DNA from: a virus
Length of the DNA: 64,000 nt
IMG/VR virus record: IMGVR_UViG_3300033984_000268
Location: 1 to 64,000 of that record
Reading direction: 5' to 3' (one strand)
In this document: piece by piece, positions 1 to 8,447 of the stretch
Layout: every line of letters begins with the position of its first letter
Numbering within the stretch: position 1 is the stretch's first letter
Translations under genes and position numbers: made by a program
The notes under the pieces: model-generated
Told to the model about the DNA's origin: nothing
Seen by the model: only the letters and a program-made list of their open reading frames with translations
Databases searched by the model: none

Positions 1-687
1 ATGAATACACCTGAACATGATTGGGAAGAAGCAACAAACCTATCAGAAGCAGAACAAAAACTTGTAGATAGACAACTTGCAACAATCCTTAGTGATGCTA
101 TAGAACAAGTAAAGAAATCAAGAGGTATGTATCCAAGCGAGATAGAAGAACGTATAGGAGCATTACTAAACATTGAACCACCAAAGTTTAATTGGAAAGC
201 ATACCTACGTAGATTTATTGGAAACTCAATTAAGACATCTGTACGCAAAACAAAACGCAAGAAGTCCAAACGATTCGAACATGATTTTGGTATCCGCATA
301 CACGAGCATTCACATATCCTTATCGGTATAGATTCATCGGCTTCAGTATCAACACCAGAAATAATGGAGTTCCTTGGAGAGATTAAACACATGTACAAAT
401 CAGGTCACGACTTTACATTGATATTCGCTGACACGCAAATGCAAGATCCAATCAAGTATAGTCCTAAAAAAGAACTCATCATCAAACAACGTGGTGGTAC
501 TGACTTTAATCCAGTAGTCGATTACTATCATCAACACCGCAATCGTTTCTCTACTCTCATCTATCTAACAGATGGTGAAGCACCACTTCCTGACAATCCA
601 GTTAAGAATATGTTGTGGGTTTTATCAACTATTAGTGGCGATGCAGACCACTTAAAAGAATCAGGTAAAGTAATTAAACTCAATTAA
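1..687 (+). CDS. VWA-domain protein (DUF2201-like), 5' end probably cut by window edge
   Basis: The 228 visible residues end in a von Willebrand factor A-type domain. The MIDAS-like motif GIDSSASVS lies near residues 108-116, a conserved GGTDF near 165-169, and LTDGEAP near 189-195. The residues before it (EIEERIGALL then a W-x-x-x-LRRF segment and a very basic stretch near 75-95) resemble the linker before the VWA domain in DUF2201 proteins, which normally carry an N-terminal metallopeptidase-like domain. The reading frame is open from base 1 and the ATG there may be internal, so the N-terminal half is probably outside the window. The VWA fold is clear. The inferred role is substrate adaptor for the MoxR-like ATPase at 1677-2861, as in other MoxR/VWA pairs. 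The substrate is unknown. Confidence 0.8.
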   Translation: MNTPEHDWEEATNLSEAEQKLVDRQLATILSDAIEQVKKSRGMYPSEIEERIGALLNIEPPKFNWKAYLRRFIGNSIKTSVRKTKRKKSKRFEHDFGIRIHEHSHILIGIDSSASVSTPEIMEFLGEIKHMYKSGHDFTLIFADTQMQDPIKYSPKKELIIKQRGGTDFNPVVDYYHQHRNRFSTLIYLTDGEAPLPDNPVKNMLWVLSTISGDADHLKESGKVIKLN

Positions 688-688
688 A

Positions 689-799
689 ATGTATAGTGAA
701 GAAGAAGTTAAACAGATATTAGAAGCAACTTTAATTGAGTATTCTGATATTGTATTAGCTGATATACCAGAATGGTTTGAACAATTTAAAAAGAAATAA
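689..799 (+). CDS. Small acidic hypothetical protein (36 aa)
   Basis: A 36-codon frame starts with ATG two bases after the VWA stop and ends one base before the next ATG, so it fits the tight spacing of this block. The product is acidic at the start (MYSEEEVKQIL), has a hydrophobic centre and ends in lysines. No family is recognised. The case for a real gene is the packing, which leaves no other use for the bases; codon content is too short to judge. Confidence 0.5.
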   Translation: MYSEEEVKQILEATLIEYSDIVLADIPEWFEQFKKK

Positions 800-800
800 G

Positions 801-980
801 ATGGTAATAGCAATAATAATTTTAGCTTACATAGTTAATGTGCTACTGTCAATAAGGCTTAGAAAATTAATTCTTTACAGAAATTACATGGTATTTATAC
901 CTTACGCTTTATGTTTTATGCCTCTGACTGCTGTATTATTTTTAGTATTTGCAGCTAGATGTTGGATAAGTGATAATTAA
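801..980 (+). CDS. Small membrane protein, two predicted helices
   Basis: The product is 59 aa from the ATG that follows the upstream stop by one base; upstream in-frame codons overlap the previous gene and are not used. Two hydrophobic stretches, about residues 2-16 and 30-50, are separated by a basic loop (RLRKLILYR), giving a likely helical hairpin in the inner membrane. No family is recognised. Small two-helix proteins in early phage regions can act in superinfection exclusion or other envelope functions, but nothing here shows which. Confidence 0.6.
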   Translation: MVIAIIILAYIVNVLLSIRLRKLILYRNYMVFIPYALCFMPLTAVLFLVFAARCWISDN

Positions 981-992
981 AAAGAAATAGTT

Positions 993-1154
993 ATGAAACC
1001 TACCAGAACTATCTACATTCAACATTCAGGTGATTTAACTGCAAAAGATGTATTTGAGATGATTTCAGAAAACACTTCCAGAACTGAAGAGTATGAACAA
1101 TCTAAAAAAGAAAGAAATGAAAACAATTACAAAATCAATGATCAAGTTGTCTGA
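993..1154 (+). CDS. Small hypothetical protein (53 aa)
   Basis: This short frame starts at ATG 993, 12 bases after the membrane protein, and ends with TGA 1152-1154 inside the start of the next gene. The N-terminal half could form a beta strand and helix (RTIYIQHSGDLTAKDVFEMI); the C-terminal half is charged and polar. No family is recognised. It fills what would otherwise be a gap of more than 100 bases in a packed operon, which is the main support. Confidence 0.5.
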   Translation: MKPTRTIYIQHSGDLTAKDVFEMISENTSRTEEYEQSKKERNENNYKINDQVV

Positions 1155-1329
1155 CATCCCAAAAGAGTTTCACAATGATGACATCTTTAAAGGATTAAAG
1201 GTTCACACCTACATTGAAGCTCACATAGAGAAAAAAGGTCCATTAGAAGATGGATTAACATCGTGGTTGCGCACCACATATCCGAACCTATCAAGAAAAA
1301 TTAGTTTCTTAATCCACATAGACATTTAA
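1117..1329 (+). CDS. Small hypothetical protein (70 aa)
   Basis: I place the start at ATG 1117, preceded by an A/G-rich stretch. It overlaps the end of the previous small gene by 38 bases; an alternative start at ATG 1138 would reduce the overlap. The product is mixed-charge with no membrane segment or motif I recognise. The next gene begins directly at its stop codon, which suggests coupled translation. Confidence 0.5.
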   Translation: MKTITKSMIKLSDIPKEFHNDDIFKGLKVHTYIEAHIEKKGPLEDGLTSWLRTTYPNLSRKISFLIHIDI

Positions 1330-1689
1330 GTGATATACATTGAATCAGAAGCTGAACCAGAAGGTTCAATTGAAACAATTGTAGGAGTTTATTTAGAATT
1401 ATCAGATGATACAATTGCAGCAATTAGACAGGCATCGGCAGTGTTACAAATACACGAGTCGTTTGACCACATTCAATTGCATATATTAACATGCTTTGGC
1501 GAAAATAAAAGTAAGTTGGTTACTAAAGAAGGAATACCAACAGAATGGAGATACGATACAGAAGTCATACGTATCTACGGTAATACATTCAACTATAGAG
1601 CCCAAGGAAAATGGGATTCAAATGACTTGTATGAAAGCACAGACTTCGAAGTAAAAAACCTTAATAAACAAACAATATGGATAGATTAA
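1330..1689 (+). CDS. Hypothetical acidic protein, GTG start (119 aa)
   Basis: The frame is open immediately after the upstream TAA. It has no ATG at all, so GTG at 1330-1332 is the only plausible start. The product is acidic with alternating hydrophobic segments (ETIVGVYLELSDDTIAAI) suggesting an alpha/beta fold. It overlaps the MoxR-like ATPase start by 13 bases, which ties it to the MoxR/VWA gene group. No family is recognised; a role as accessory factor of that pair is only a guess from position. Confidence 0.55.
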   Translation: MIYIESEAEPEGSIETIVGVYLELSDDTIAAIRQASAVLQIHESFDHIQLHILTCFGENKSKLVTKEGIPTEWRYDTEVIRIYGNTFNYRAQGKWDSNDLYESTDFEVKNLNKQTIWID

Positions 1690-2861
1690 AATTAAATTCA
1701 GACGAGATTAAAGTAACATTGAAACACATTATTGAAAACAATAAAAACTTGCAAGCGCGTGGTAAAAAACCAGTTGCAATATCTATATGTGGTCCGGCTG
1801 GACTTGGTAAAACATCTTCTGTTCAAGAATTAAAAGAAGAATTAGGTATCAAACATTTCGAAAAGATTAATCTTGGACAAATGGATGAGCTTGGTGATTT
1901 AGTTGGTATTCCTGTAAAAGAATACTGGATGACTACGCCAGAAGGAAAAGGTAAATGGATTGATGAAGCGGTGATAACTGAATTCAGAACTCAAGGATAC
2001 ACATTAACTAACAACTCACGCATGGGTTACTCAAAACCATCATGGATTGCAGGTAAAGGTGAAGGTGGTGTATTAGTTCTTGATGATTACACTCGTGCTC
2101 AACCAAGATTTATGCAAGCAATCATGGAGATTATCAATGACCAGGAATATATTTCATGGAAATTACCAAAGAATTGGACTGTAATTTTGACAGAAAATCC
2201 TGATGATGGAACATATAATGTTACTGACATGGATGCTGCTGCACGTTCAAGATTTATTACAATCGATATGAAATTTGAGGTTGAACCTTGGGCTGCATGG
2301 GCTGCAAAAGATGGTATAGATGAGAGATGTATCAACTTTATGTTGATGAATCCAGAAATTATCAAACCAGAAACACCAGAGGTAAACCCAAGAGTTCTTG
2401 TTAAGTTCTTCGACTCATTGATTTCTATTCCTGATTTCAACGAACAACTACCATTGATTCAAATCATTGGTGAAGGTTCTGCAGGTCCTGAAGTAACAAG
2501 TATGTTCACGTCATTCATCCATAACAAGATGGACAAAATGATTTCTCCTAAAGAGATCTTGGACTTGACAAAACCGTTCGAAGGTATTGCACACAAAATT
2601 AAAGAACTTGTCAAAGAAGGCGTAGATTATCGTGCTGATTTAGGATACGTATTAACAACGCGTTTGATTAACCACATGTTGATTAATGTTACAGACAAAG
2701 AAATCACTACAAAGTTTTTAGAAAGAGTTAAAGACTTAACTACAAGTGATGTACTTGGTGCAGATTTAAAGTTTGTAATTGCAAAAAAAGTAATCAGTTC
2801 AAACAACAAATACAATTCATTGTTGATTGACGCTGATATTGTTGACATGATATTAGATTAA
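1677..2861 (+). CDS. MoxR-like AAA+ ATPase
   Basis: This 394-aa protein is a clear AAA+ ATPase. Walker A is GPAGLGKTS at residues 39-47, Walker B is GVLVLDD ending at D136-D137, a sensor-1-like TENP lies at 172-175, and arginine-finger candidates R190 and R192 sit in DAAARSRF. The order and the YIS-WKLPKNW insertion resemble the MoxR/CobS type. These ATPases work with VWA proteins as chaperone-like machines that remodel or activate protein complexes using ATP. A VWA protein (1-687) is encoded about 1 kb upstream, so the two probably act together. The C-terminal 190 residues are helical and not recognised. The cellular target is unknown. Confidence 0.85.
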   Translation: MDRLKLNSDEIKVTLKHIIENNKNLQARGKKPVAISICGPAGLGKTSSVQELKEELGIKHFEKINLGQMDELGDLVGIPVKEYWMTTPEGKGKWIDEAVITEFRTQGYTLTNNSRMGYSKPSWIAGKGEGGVLVLDDYTRAQPRFMQAIMEIINDQEYISWKLPKNWTVILTENPDDGTYNVTDMDAAARSRFITIDMKFEVEPWAAWAAKDGIDERCINFMLMNPEIIKPETPEVNPRVLVKFFDSLISIPDFNEQLPLIQIIGEGSAGPEVTSMFTSFIHNKMDKMISPKEILDLTKPFEGIAHKIKELVKEGVDYRADLGYVLTTRLINHMLINVTDKEITTKFLERVKDLTTSDVLGADLKFVIAKKVISSNNKYNSLLIDADIVDMILD

Positions 2862-2865
2862 AAAA

Positions 2866-3867
2866 ATGAAAGTATTCAATCATGCAATCTTATTACCCCA
2901 GGAACTTTATTCTGGGGTTGATAAGATAACAGTATTAAATAATAATGGATTTGGATTCAAAGGTTATTCGTTTATAGCGATGTACATGGAGAATCAAAGA
3001 ACAGGTAAATGTGCAAGTAAAGAAATAGATGAAGACGTTAAAGAAGCAATGTTTGATTTAGGAAACCAAGTCATTTTTGGTGCAAAAAATTATGGCTTCA
3101 ATGATATACCTGCTATATGTACCAAACCATCTTTTAAAGAAAAATTAAGACATCGTATTGTAGAGGTAGCTGATTATTCTCAATATCGATTTATAACAAT
3201 TGAAAAATTGTTAGATGTATTGTCCAAAGAAGGAACAAAATTGCGTGACGATCAGGAACAAACTAAAAAGATTAATGGGATCTACGAACTATTATCAAGA
3301 GAAGTTGATGAATATGGTGATTTAGGGTTAGGTGACTATGTTTACATGCCAGCATTTGCAGTTGTACCGAAACCAGATACATGGGAGCATTTAGTGATGA
3401 TGACACCTGGAAAGATTGCAAGTGCAACTTGTTTCATATCAGATGCGGATGTAAACCTAATCCATCCTAAAGAAATAATTCATTTCTCAAATCGAAAAGT
3501 GTTAGATGAAAAGTCATTCTTTACATTAAGAGCATTACTTGAATCAACTGAAACTGAAGGAATGGCGTTAAAATTAATTGATGGTTGTAATATTAGTAAA
3601 TCATTGATGTATGTAGCATTACTAATAAATCATTTAAGACTTGGTTTAGTTCGCCAAAAGAAAAGTCCATTACCAAATGTATCATTATGGTTTACAATGC
3701 ACAATATGTTAACAGTAGATCAAATTGTAGAAACAATTAATTCTGAACAAGGTGGATTAAATAAATTAACCAATGCTGATATGGAATTTATCGCTGATAA
3801 CTATTATATTTCATCGCAACAACAAAGCAGTCATTTTGAATTTAAACTTAAACCAAAAAAAAAGTAA
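2866..3867 (+). CDS. Hypothetical protein between MoxR-like ATPase and exonuclease (333 aa)
   Basis: The gene starts 5 bases after the MoxR-like gene and stops 1 base before the exonuclease start, so the three are very likely co-transcribed. The product is soluble with mixed alpha/beta character and no visible signal peptide. The C-terminus is very basic (LKPKKK), preceded by a Gln/Ser-rich stretch. I recognise no family. Phage RecE-type exonucleases are often encoded beside a single-strand annealing or DNA-binding partner, so a DNA role is possible, but no annealase motif is visible. Confidence 0.7.
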   Translation: MKVFNHAILLPQELYSGVDKITVLNNNGFGFKGYSFIAMYMENQRTGKCASKEIDEDVKEAMFDLGNQVIFGAKNYGFNDIPAICTKPSFKEKLRHRIVEVADYSQYRFITIEKLLDVLSKEGTKLRDDQEQTKKINGIYELLSREVDEYGDLGLGDYVYMPAFAVVPKPDTWEHLVMMTPGKIASATCFISDADVNLIHPKEIIHFSNRKVLDEKSFFTLRALLESTETEGMALKLIDGCNISKSLMYVALLINHLRLGLVRQKKSPLPNVSLWFTMHNMLTVDQIVETINSEQGGLNKLTNADMEFIADNYYISSQQQSSHFEFKLKPKKK

Positions 3868-3868
3868 C

Positions 3869-4906
3869 ATGGAAAGACAATTAAATGAAGTTGAACAAGT
3901 AAATCAGGCATCATTTTATGAAAACCTGGATGAATTAAAATTAAGTGCTAGTGCAATCAAATTGTTATTAGACAGCCCAAAACATTACTTTGAGCGTTAC
4001 GTTCTTGGAAACAAAGAAGAGAAGCGTGGTAAACACTTTGATGAAGGTTCATTGGTTCACGCCTTTGTATTGGAACCAGAACACGTACAAGAAAACTTTG
4101 TAAACATGGGTGTTGCTGCACCATCTGATAAAACAAAAGATTGTATTGATTACCTACTCGCTTTAGAAAGAAGTGCAACTGAACTAGAAGAATATTTTCC
4201 TGAAATCGTAGAATTTCTGCAAGAAATTAATCTTCACCAAGCACTTGTTGATGACAAAAAACCTAACAAAGAAGGGTTTATGTTTACAGGCGACGAGAAA
4301 AGAGTAGCAAAAATTGTTACTGATAACACCAGAGAGTATTTTAGATTGATGGTTGAAGCACGTGAAAAAACGATTGTTGATTCAGCGTCTTGGCAAAAAT
4401 GTTTGGAAAAAGCAGAAGCAATTAACAGTAACCTGCATGCTCGTTTCTTATTGAACGCAACTAAATCAACTGATGAAATCAGATTTGAATTAGAATTGTC
4501 AGATAAACCTACAGAATTAAAATACCAAATTAAAGGTGTTCTGGATGTAATCAAAGTTGATCGTGAAACAAAAACAATTTACGTAAGTGATGTTAAAACA
4601 ACCAACGGAACATTAAAAGATTTTGTAACATCTTCAGAAAAATTCAACTACTGGTTGCAAGAAGCTATCTACAATCGATTAGCGCAATCATTAACTGTTG
4701 GTGCTGCCTTTGATTACAAAGTAGTGTTTCATTTCATTGTGGTTGACAGAAATAATGACGTGTATTGTTTCCCTGTATCTGAAGAATCGTCAGCAATGTG
4801 GAATGAAAACTTGAAAGAATTAATTAATGTAAAAGTTGATTATCATATTGCAAAACAAGACTTCACTTTACCATACGAATTTGCAAACAATTTAATATCT
4901 TTGTAG
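3869..4906 (+). CDS. RecE-like PD-(D/E)XK exonuclease
   Basis: The product is 345 aa from ATG 3869, chosen because it lies 1 base after the upstream stop; the in-frame codons before it overlap the upstream gene. The N-terminus has the family's LSASAIKLLLDSP segment (residues 25-37) and H64. The nuclease core follows: GVLD with D226, then D241-V-K243 and the QEAIY helix at 264-268, which is the D...DxK...QxxxY pattern of RecB/RecE nucleases. Members are typically annotated as exodeoxyribonuclease VIII-like and degrade one strand of duplex DNA for recombination or replication. It sits between an unknown protein and the polymerase/helicase group, consistent with DNA metabolism. It ends in TAG. 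Confidence 0.85.
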   Translation: MERQLNEVEQVNQASFYENLDELKLSASAIKLLLDSPKHYFERYVLGNKEEKRGKHFDEGSLVHAFVLEPEHVQENFVNMGVAAPSDKTKDCIDYLLALERSATELEEYFPEIVEFLQEINLHQALVDDKKPNKEGFMFTGDEKRVAKIVTDNTREYFRLMVEAREKTIVDSASWQKCLEKAEAINSNLHARFLLNATKSTDEIRFELELSDKPTELKYQIKGVLDVIKVDRETKTIYVSDVKTTNGTLKDFVTSSEKFNYWLQEAIYNRLAQSLTVGAAFDYKVVFHFIVVDRNNDVYCFPVSEESSAMWNENLKELINVKVDYHIAKQDFTLPYEFANNLISL

Positions 4907-4924
4907 CCAAATAAATAATTAATT

Positions 4925-5305
4925 ATGTCAGAAGTAAACCAACAAAAAAACATGATGATTGTTTCTCAACTACACATGGGAGAACCAACATTTAGCTTAA
5001 TCGCTGTAACTGATAACTGTCCATACGTGGAGTGTGTTTACACACCACAAACAAAACAGTTAGCAATCATTACTAAAACGCAAAAGGATACGTTCCATTT
5101 CTTTCCAAGACTGGATGACAATGGTGATACCGTTCCTGCAAAGCGTAGAGTAGATGGTCGCAATTTGTACAAAGAAGAGCGTAAACAAATTAAAACTTTT
5201 TACGAATACTATCTTTCAGATGAGAAAGAAATCATTGCATTCGTCAACTTATTTGCAGTAAATGCAGAAGGTTTTAAAATTGCAAATTTCACAAAGAAAA
5301 AATAA
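4925..5305 (+). CDS. Hypothetical protein (126 aa) before terminator
   Basis: A 126-aa soluble protein, the last gene before the strong terminator at 5322-5357. The N-terminal half alternates hydrophobic strands (MMIVSQLHMG, FSLIAVTDN); the middle is rich in basic and acidic residues (PAKRRVDGRNLYKEERKQIK) and the end is NFTKKK. No known motif is seen. Its place after an exonuclease suggests a small DNA-metabolism or regulatory protein, but I cannot assign a function. Confidence 0.65.
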   Translation: MSEVNQQKNMMIVSQLHMGEPTFSLIAVTDNCPYVECVYTPQTKQLAIITKTQKDTFHFFPRLDDNGDTVPAKRRVDGRNLYKEERKQIKTFYEYYLSDEKEIIAFVNLFAVNAEGFKIANFTKKK

Positions 5306-5321
5306 TTATTTTAACATCTTG

Positions 5322-5357
5322 AAAGTGCGAGGTTCTACTTGAATCTCGCACTTTTTT
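5322..5357 (+). terminator. Strong intrinsic terminator
   Basis: Arm AAAGTGCGAG at 5322-5331 pairs with CTCGCACTTT at 5345-5354. The pairing extends through GTTC/GAAT (one G-U pair) to about 14 base pairs around a 5-base loop, TACTT. A run of six T follows (5352-5357). It ends the unit that carries the exonuclease and lies only 13 bases before the WGR gene start, so it may attenuate rather than fully stop transcription of that gene. Confidence 0.85.
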
Positions 5358-5369
5358 ATTAACACGCGT

Positions 5370-5798
5370 ATGAGTTCAGTAGTTAACATAGTGAATTTAT
5401 GGTATAACGACAATAGATCTGACAAGGTTTATAATGTCAAACTCGAATTATCAGATCCAAATGAACAAAAATGGATAGTTGATTTCGAATATGGTAGAAG
5501 AGGAAATCATCTTGTTGAAGGCACTAAAACACCAACGCCAACAACATATCAAAAAGCAAAACAAATTTATGATAAACTTATTCAGTCCAAAGTAAACAAA
5601 GGATATGAGTATATTCAAAATCAAGAACAACTTCAAGCAAAAGTTTCATTGATGTTATTAAATCTACTTGATGTATTTTACAAAAAAGATTGGATTAACA
5701 ACAATGAATTCGAAAAGTTGCAAGGAATGTTACGCTCTCAAGATTGGGAGAGTCAACGATTAGCAGAGAAATTAATTAATACTAAAATTATAAAATAA
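5370..5798 (+). CDS. WGR-domain protein
   Basis: The 142-aa protein has a WGR domain over residues 1-75: DKVYNVKLEL, then WIVDFEYGRRGN (Y in place of the usual W of W-G-R), and at its end the helix and glycine signature LIQSKVNKGYEYI. WGR domains bind nucleic acid ends in PARP enzymes and occur alone or fused in bacterial and phage proteins. The remaining 65 residues are helical with no catalytic motif. Start ATG 5370 directly follows the terminator; the stop overlaps the next start as TAATG. The likely role is DNA binding in replication, repair or defence evasion; this is inference. Confidence 0.8.
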   Translation: MSSVVNIVNLWYNDNRSDKVYNVKLELSDPNEQKWIVDFEYGRRGNHLVEGTKTPTPTTYQKAKQIYDKLIQSKVNKGYEYIQNQEQLQAKVSLMLLNLLDVFYKKDWINNNEFEKLQGMLRSQDWESQRLAEKLINTKIIK

Positions 5799-6361
5799 TG
5801 GGAGCAAGCAATTATACAAATTACGCACGTGCTAAAAACATGAATGAAGCATACAAACAATGTGTTGAAAATGCAGATGATGAATATGGTCATCAAGAAG
5901 GTTATTCAGGTGAGATAAATTGTTCAAATGGATTTACTGATAAGACATCTTCATGGAAAGCAAGCAAGTTAAAACTTGAAGATTACATCAATAGAAATGA
6001 AGATGCTGATGGAAAAGGCGGTGATGCCTGGGGTATTTGTTACAAAGAACCTGTAGGTAACACAAACAAAGTTAAATCTGTAGTTGAGCATTCTGTATTT
6101 AAAGGTACTCGAAAATGGGAATTACTTTATATCCCATCAACACCAAGTGACTCATGGATTGGAAAAGGATCTGACAACAAAGCAGATGCTGTAAAAAGAG
6201 CAAGAGAACACACTGAAAAAACAGGAGATACAACTGTTGTTAGAATAGAAAGAAGACTGTCTAAAGATTCAGGAAGTAGTCAAGTAGCAAGAATAAATTA
6301 TAAATCAAGTCCAAAAGAAGACAGAGGAAGTTATGTGTTTTTCGGATTAGCACCATGTTAA
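5798..6361 (+). CDS. Hypothetical protein coupled to WGR gene (187 aa)
   Basis: The start overlaps the WGR stop by one base and the DNA polymerase starts 1 base after its stop, so it belongs to this operon. The product is hydrophilic and rich in Gly, Ser, Asp and Lys, with regularly spaced aromatics (YGHQEGYSG, KWELLYIP, GSYVFFGLAPC). A helix near residues 125-137 (ADAVKRAREHTEK) is the clearest secondary structure. No family is recognised and no catalytic set stands out. Coupling to WGR hints at a shared function. Confidence 0.65.
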   Translation: MGASNYTNYARAKNMNEAYKQCVENADDEYGHQEGYSGEINCSNGFTDKTSSWKASKLKLEDYINRNEDADGKGGDAWGICYKEPVGNTNKVKSVVEHSVFKGTRKWELLYIPSTPSDSWIGKGSDNKADAVKRAREHTEKTGDTTVVRIERRLSKDSGSSQVARINYKSSPKEDRGSYVFFGLAPC

Positions 6362-6362
6362 A

Positions 6363-8447
6363 ATGACATTAGCAAAAGGATATGTTTATGATTATGAAAC
6401 AACTGTAAATTGTTTTTTGGCCTGCTTCATTAATGTGCAGAATCCAAACGACATAATTTCATTTGAAATTAGTCAGTATGAAGATCAGATGATTGATTAC
6501 ATAAAATTCATCAAACAATGTATTAGCAATAAAACATTGTTGGTGTCTTATAATGGATTAAAATTTGACAGTCAAATATCAAGATATATTCTTACAGAAG
6601 GATCCAGCAACCGATTATCCGGTTTTGCTGGATCTTCCTTGGCTATTTATCAAACCGCACAAGAAGTAATTCGACGTAGTAATATACACGAGTTTCCAAT
6701 GTTTCATCCAAAAGATAATCCATTCAGAGAATGTGACATTCTTGCTATAAACAACTATGATAATCCTGCAAAAAGATCATCATTAAAATGGTTGCAATAT
6801 AGTATGGATTGGCACAATGTAGAAGACATGGCTAAAAGTCATACAGAAATGCACGATCAGAAAGACATCTTGCTGTTAAAAGCGTACTGTATTAATGACT
6901 GTTTATCTACCAGAGAATTGTTTATCAAAAACAAATCAGAGATTCTTCTACGTGGAAACTTGTCAAAACACTTTAAGTTGGACCTGCATAATGCGTCAGA
7001 ACCAAAATTAGCCAAGAAGATTTTCTTGAAATTGCTTGCCGAACGCATGGGTGTGGCTGAATACGATCTTAACAAAAAGAGAACGTACAGAAAGAAATTA
7101 GCATTGAAGGAAGTAATCTTACCATACATTGCTTTTGAAACGCCTGTGTTTAAAGAAACATTGCGTAAGTTCAAATCATTAGTCCTAGATGGTGAAAATC
7201 TAAAAGGTTCATTTAACCATGAAGTTATCTATCGTGGAATGCCAATTACATTTGCATTAGGTGGAATTCATGGTGCAAAGAAAGGTATATACAAATCAGA
7301 TAAAGACTTTATTATAAAGTCCTTTGACGTTACATCGTACTACCCCAACCTTGCTATTAGAAACAAGTGGGCTCCAGCGCATATTCCAAAAGAATTGTTC
7401 TGTGAAATCTATGAAGGATTCTTTGAAGACAGGAAGCTGTACTCCAAAAAAGATCCATTGAACTATGTGTATAAAATTTTGTTGAACGCAACGTATGGTT
7501 TATCGAACGAAGAAAACTCATTCCTAAAGGATTCCATGTTCACTATGCGTATAACAGTAAATGGTCAGCTGCTGCTTGTCTTATTAATGGAAAAGATATG
7601 CGAAACTATTCCTGGAGCACGTCCTGTAATGATTAATACAGATGGTGCAGAGATTATCATACCAAGAGAATATGAAGGCTTGTACACGCAGTTATGTGAA
7701 GAATGGGAAGAACTAACAATGCTTAATCTTGAGTATGAAAACTATCAAAAATTAATTACACCTGACATTAATAACTACATTGGTATTTATGAAGGTAAGG
7801 AAATTGATGAAGCAACTGCTTTAGAAAGGATTCAAGAGGTTCCAAAACCATTAATCAAACGAACGCGTGATGGAAAGTTTAAATACTTTGGTGTAAAATG
7901 CAAAGGTAGATTTGAAGTTGATAAACCCTTGCACAAAAATAAAAGTTACAGGATTAACCGATTGGCGTTCTATAATTATTTTGTACATGGTATGCAACCA
8001 GAAGTTACAATTGCACAAAACAAGAGTATATATGATTACTGTGCAGGAGTTAGAGCAAAAGGTGAATGGAAATTTGTAGCAACTTGTTTAGAAGATGGTT
8101 CTATAATTGATAACAAACTTCCAAAAACACTTCGTTATTATGTATCCACACAAGGATGCAAACTTCGAAAGTTAAAAGAAGAATGGGGTGTTCCAGTTAA
8201 ACCTACAACAGAAGATTTATTTTCAGAACAAGCAATATGGTCAAATACACCTATACTGTTACAAGTAAAATCTATCAAACTGGAAGCAGATAAATGCATG
8301 GAACAACTAGTAAACAGAGTGGATCCAAAAAAACAATTTGAAGACTATGATGTTGACTATAAATTCTATATTAAAAAAATAAGAAAAGAGATCAAAAATA
8401 TTGATCCGGAGTATTCACAAGCAATGCAAGATTTTTATGCAGAATAG
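6363..8447 (+). CDS. Family B DNA polymerase with 3'-5' exonuclease
   Basis: The 694-aa protein carries Exo I at D10-Y-E12 and Exo II at N64-GLKF-D69. Polymerase motif A is D322-VTSYYP, motif B is K371-ILLN-ATYG (Kx3NxxYG) and motif C is N425-T-D427. It should be the replicative polymerase, acting with the helicase and exonuclease encoded nearby. In motif C the first Asp of the common DTD is Asn; the second, D427, which with D322 holds the catalytic metals, is present, and NTDG variants occur in other phage PolB proteins. There is no sign of an intein. Crassvirales encode either PolA or PolB; this lineage uses PolB. The start is 1 base after the upstream stop. Confidence 0.93.
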   Translation: MTLAKGYVYDYETTVNCFLACFINVQNPNDIISFEISQYEDQMIDYIKFIKQCISNKTLLVSYNGLKFDSQISRYILTEGSSNRLSGFAGSSLAIYQTAQEVIRRSNIHEFPMFHPKDNPFRECDILAINNYDNPAKRSSLKWLQYSMDWHNVEDMAKSHTEMHDQKDILLLKAYCINDCLSTRELFIKNKSEILLRGNLSKHFKLDLHNASEPKLAKKIFLKLLAERMGVAEYDLNKKRTYRKKLALKEVILPYIAFETPVFKETLRKFKSLVLDGENLKGSFNHEVIYRGMPITFALGGIHGAKKGIYKSDKDFIIKSFDVTSYYPNLAIRNKWAPAHIPKELFCEIYEGFFEDRKLYSKKDPLNYVYKILLNATYGLSNEENSFLKDSMFTMRITVNGQLLLVLLMEKICETIPGARPVMINTDGAEIIIPREYEGLYTQLCEEWEELTMLNLEYENYQKLITPDINNYIGIYEGKEIDEATALERIQEVPKPLIKRTRDGKFKYFGVKCKGRFEVDKPLHKNKSYRINRLAFYNYFVHGMQPEVTIAQNKSIYDYCAGVRAKGEWKFVATCLEDGSIIDNKLPKTLRYYVSTQGCKLRKLKEEWGVPVKPTTEDLFSEQAIWSNTPILLQVKSIKLEADKCMEQLVNRVDPKKQFEDYDVDYKFYIKKIRKEIKNIDPEYSQAMQDFYAE

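Noticed and set aside
3773-3868. Longer N-terminus for the exonuclease from an ATG at 3773
   Set aside because: It overlaps the upstream gene by 95 bases and adds residues unlike the family; ATG 3869 is 1 base after the upstream stop.
8401-8436. TTG start at 8401 for the DUF932-like gene
   Set aside because: It lies inside the polymerase gene, and the ATG at 8437 gives the short overlap typical of this block.
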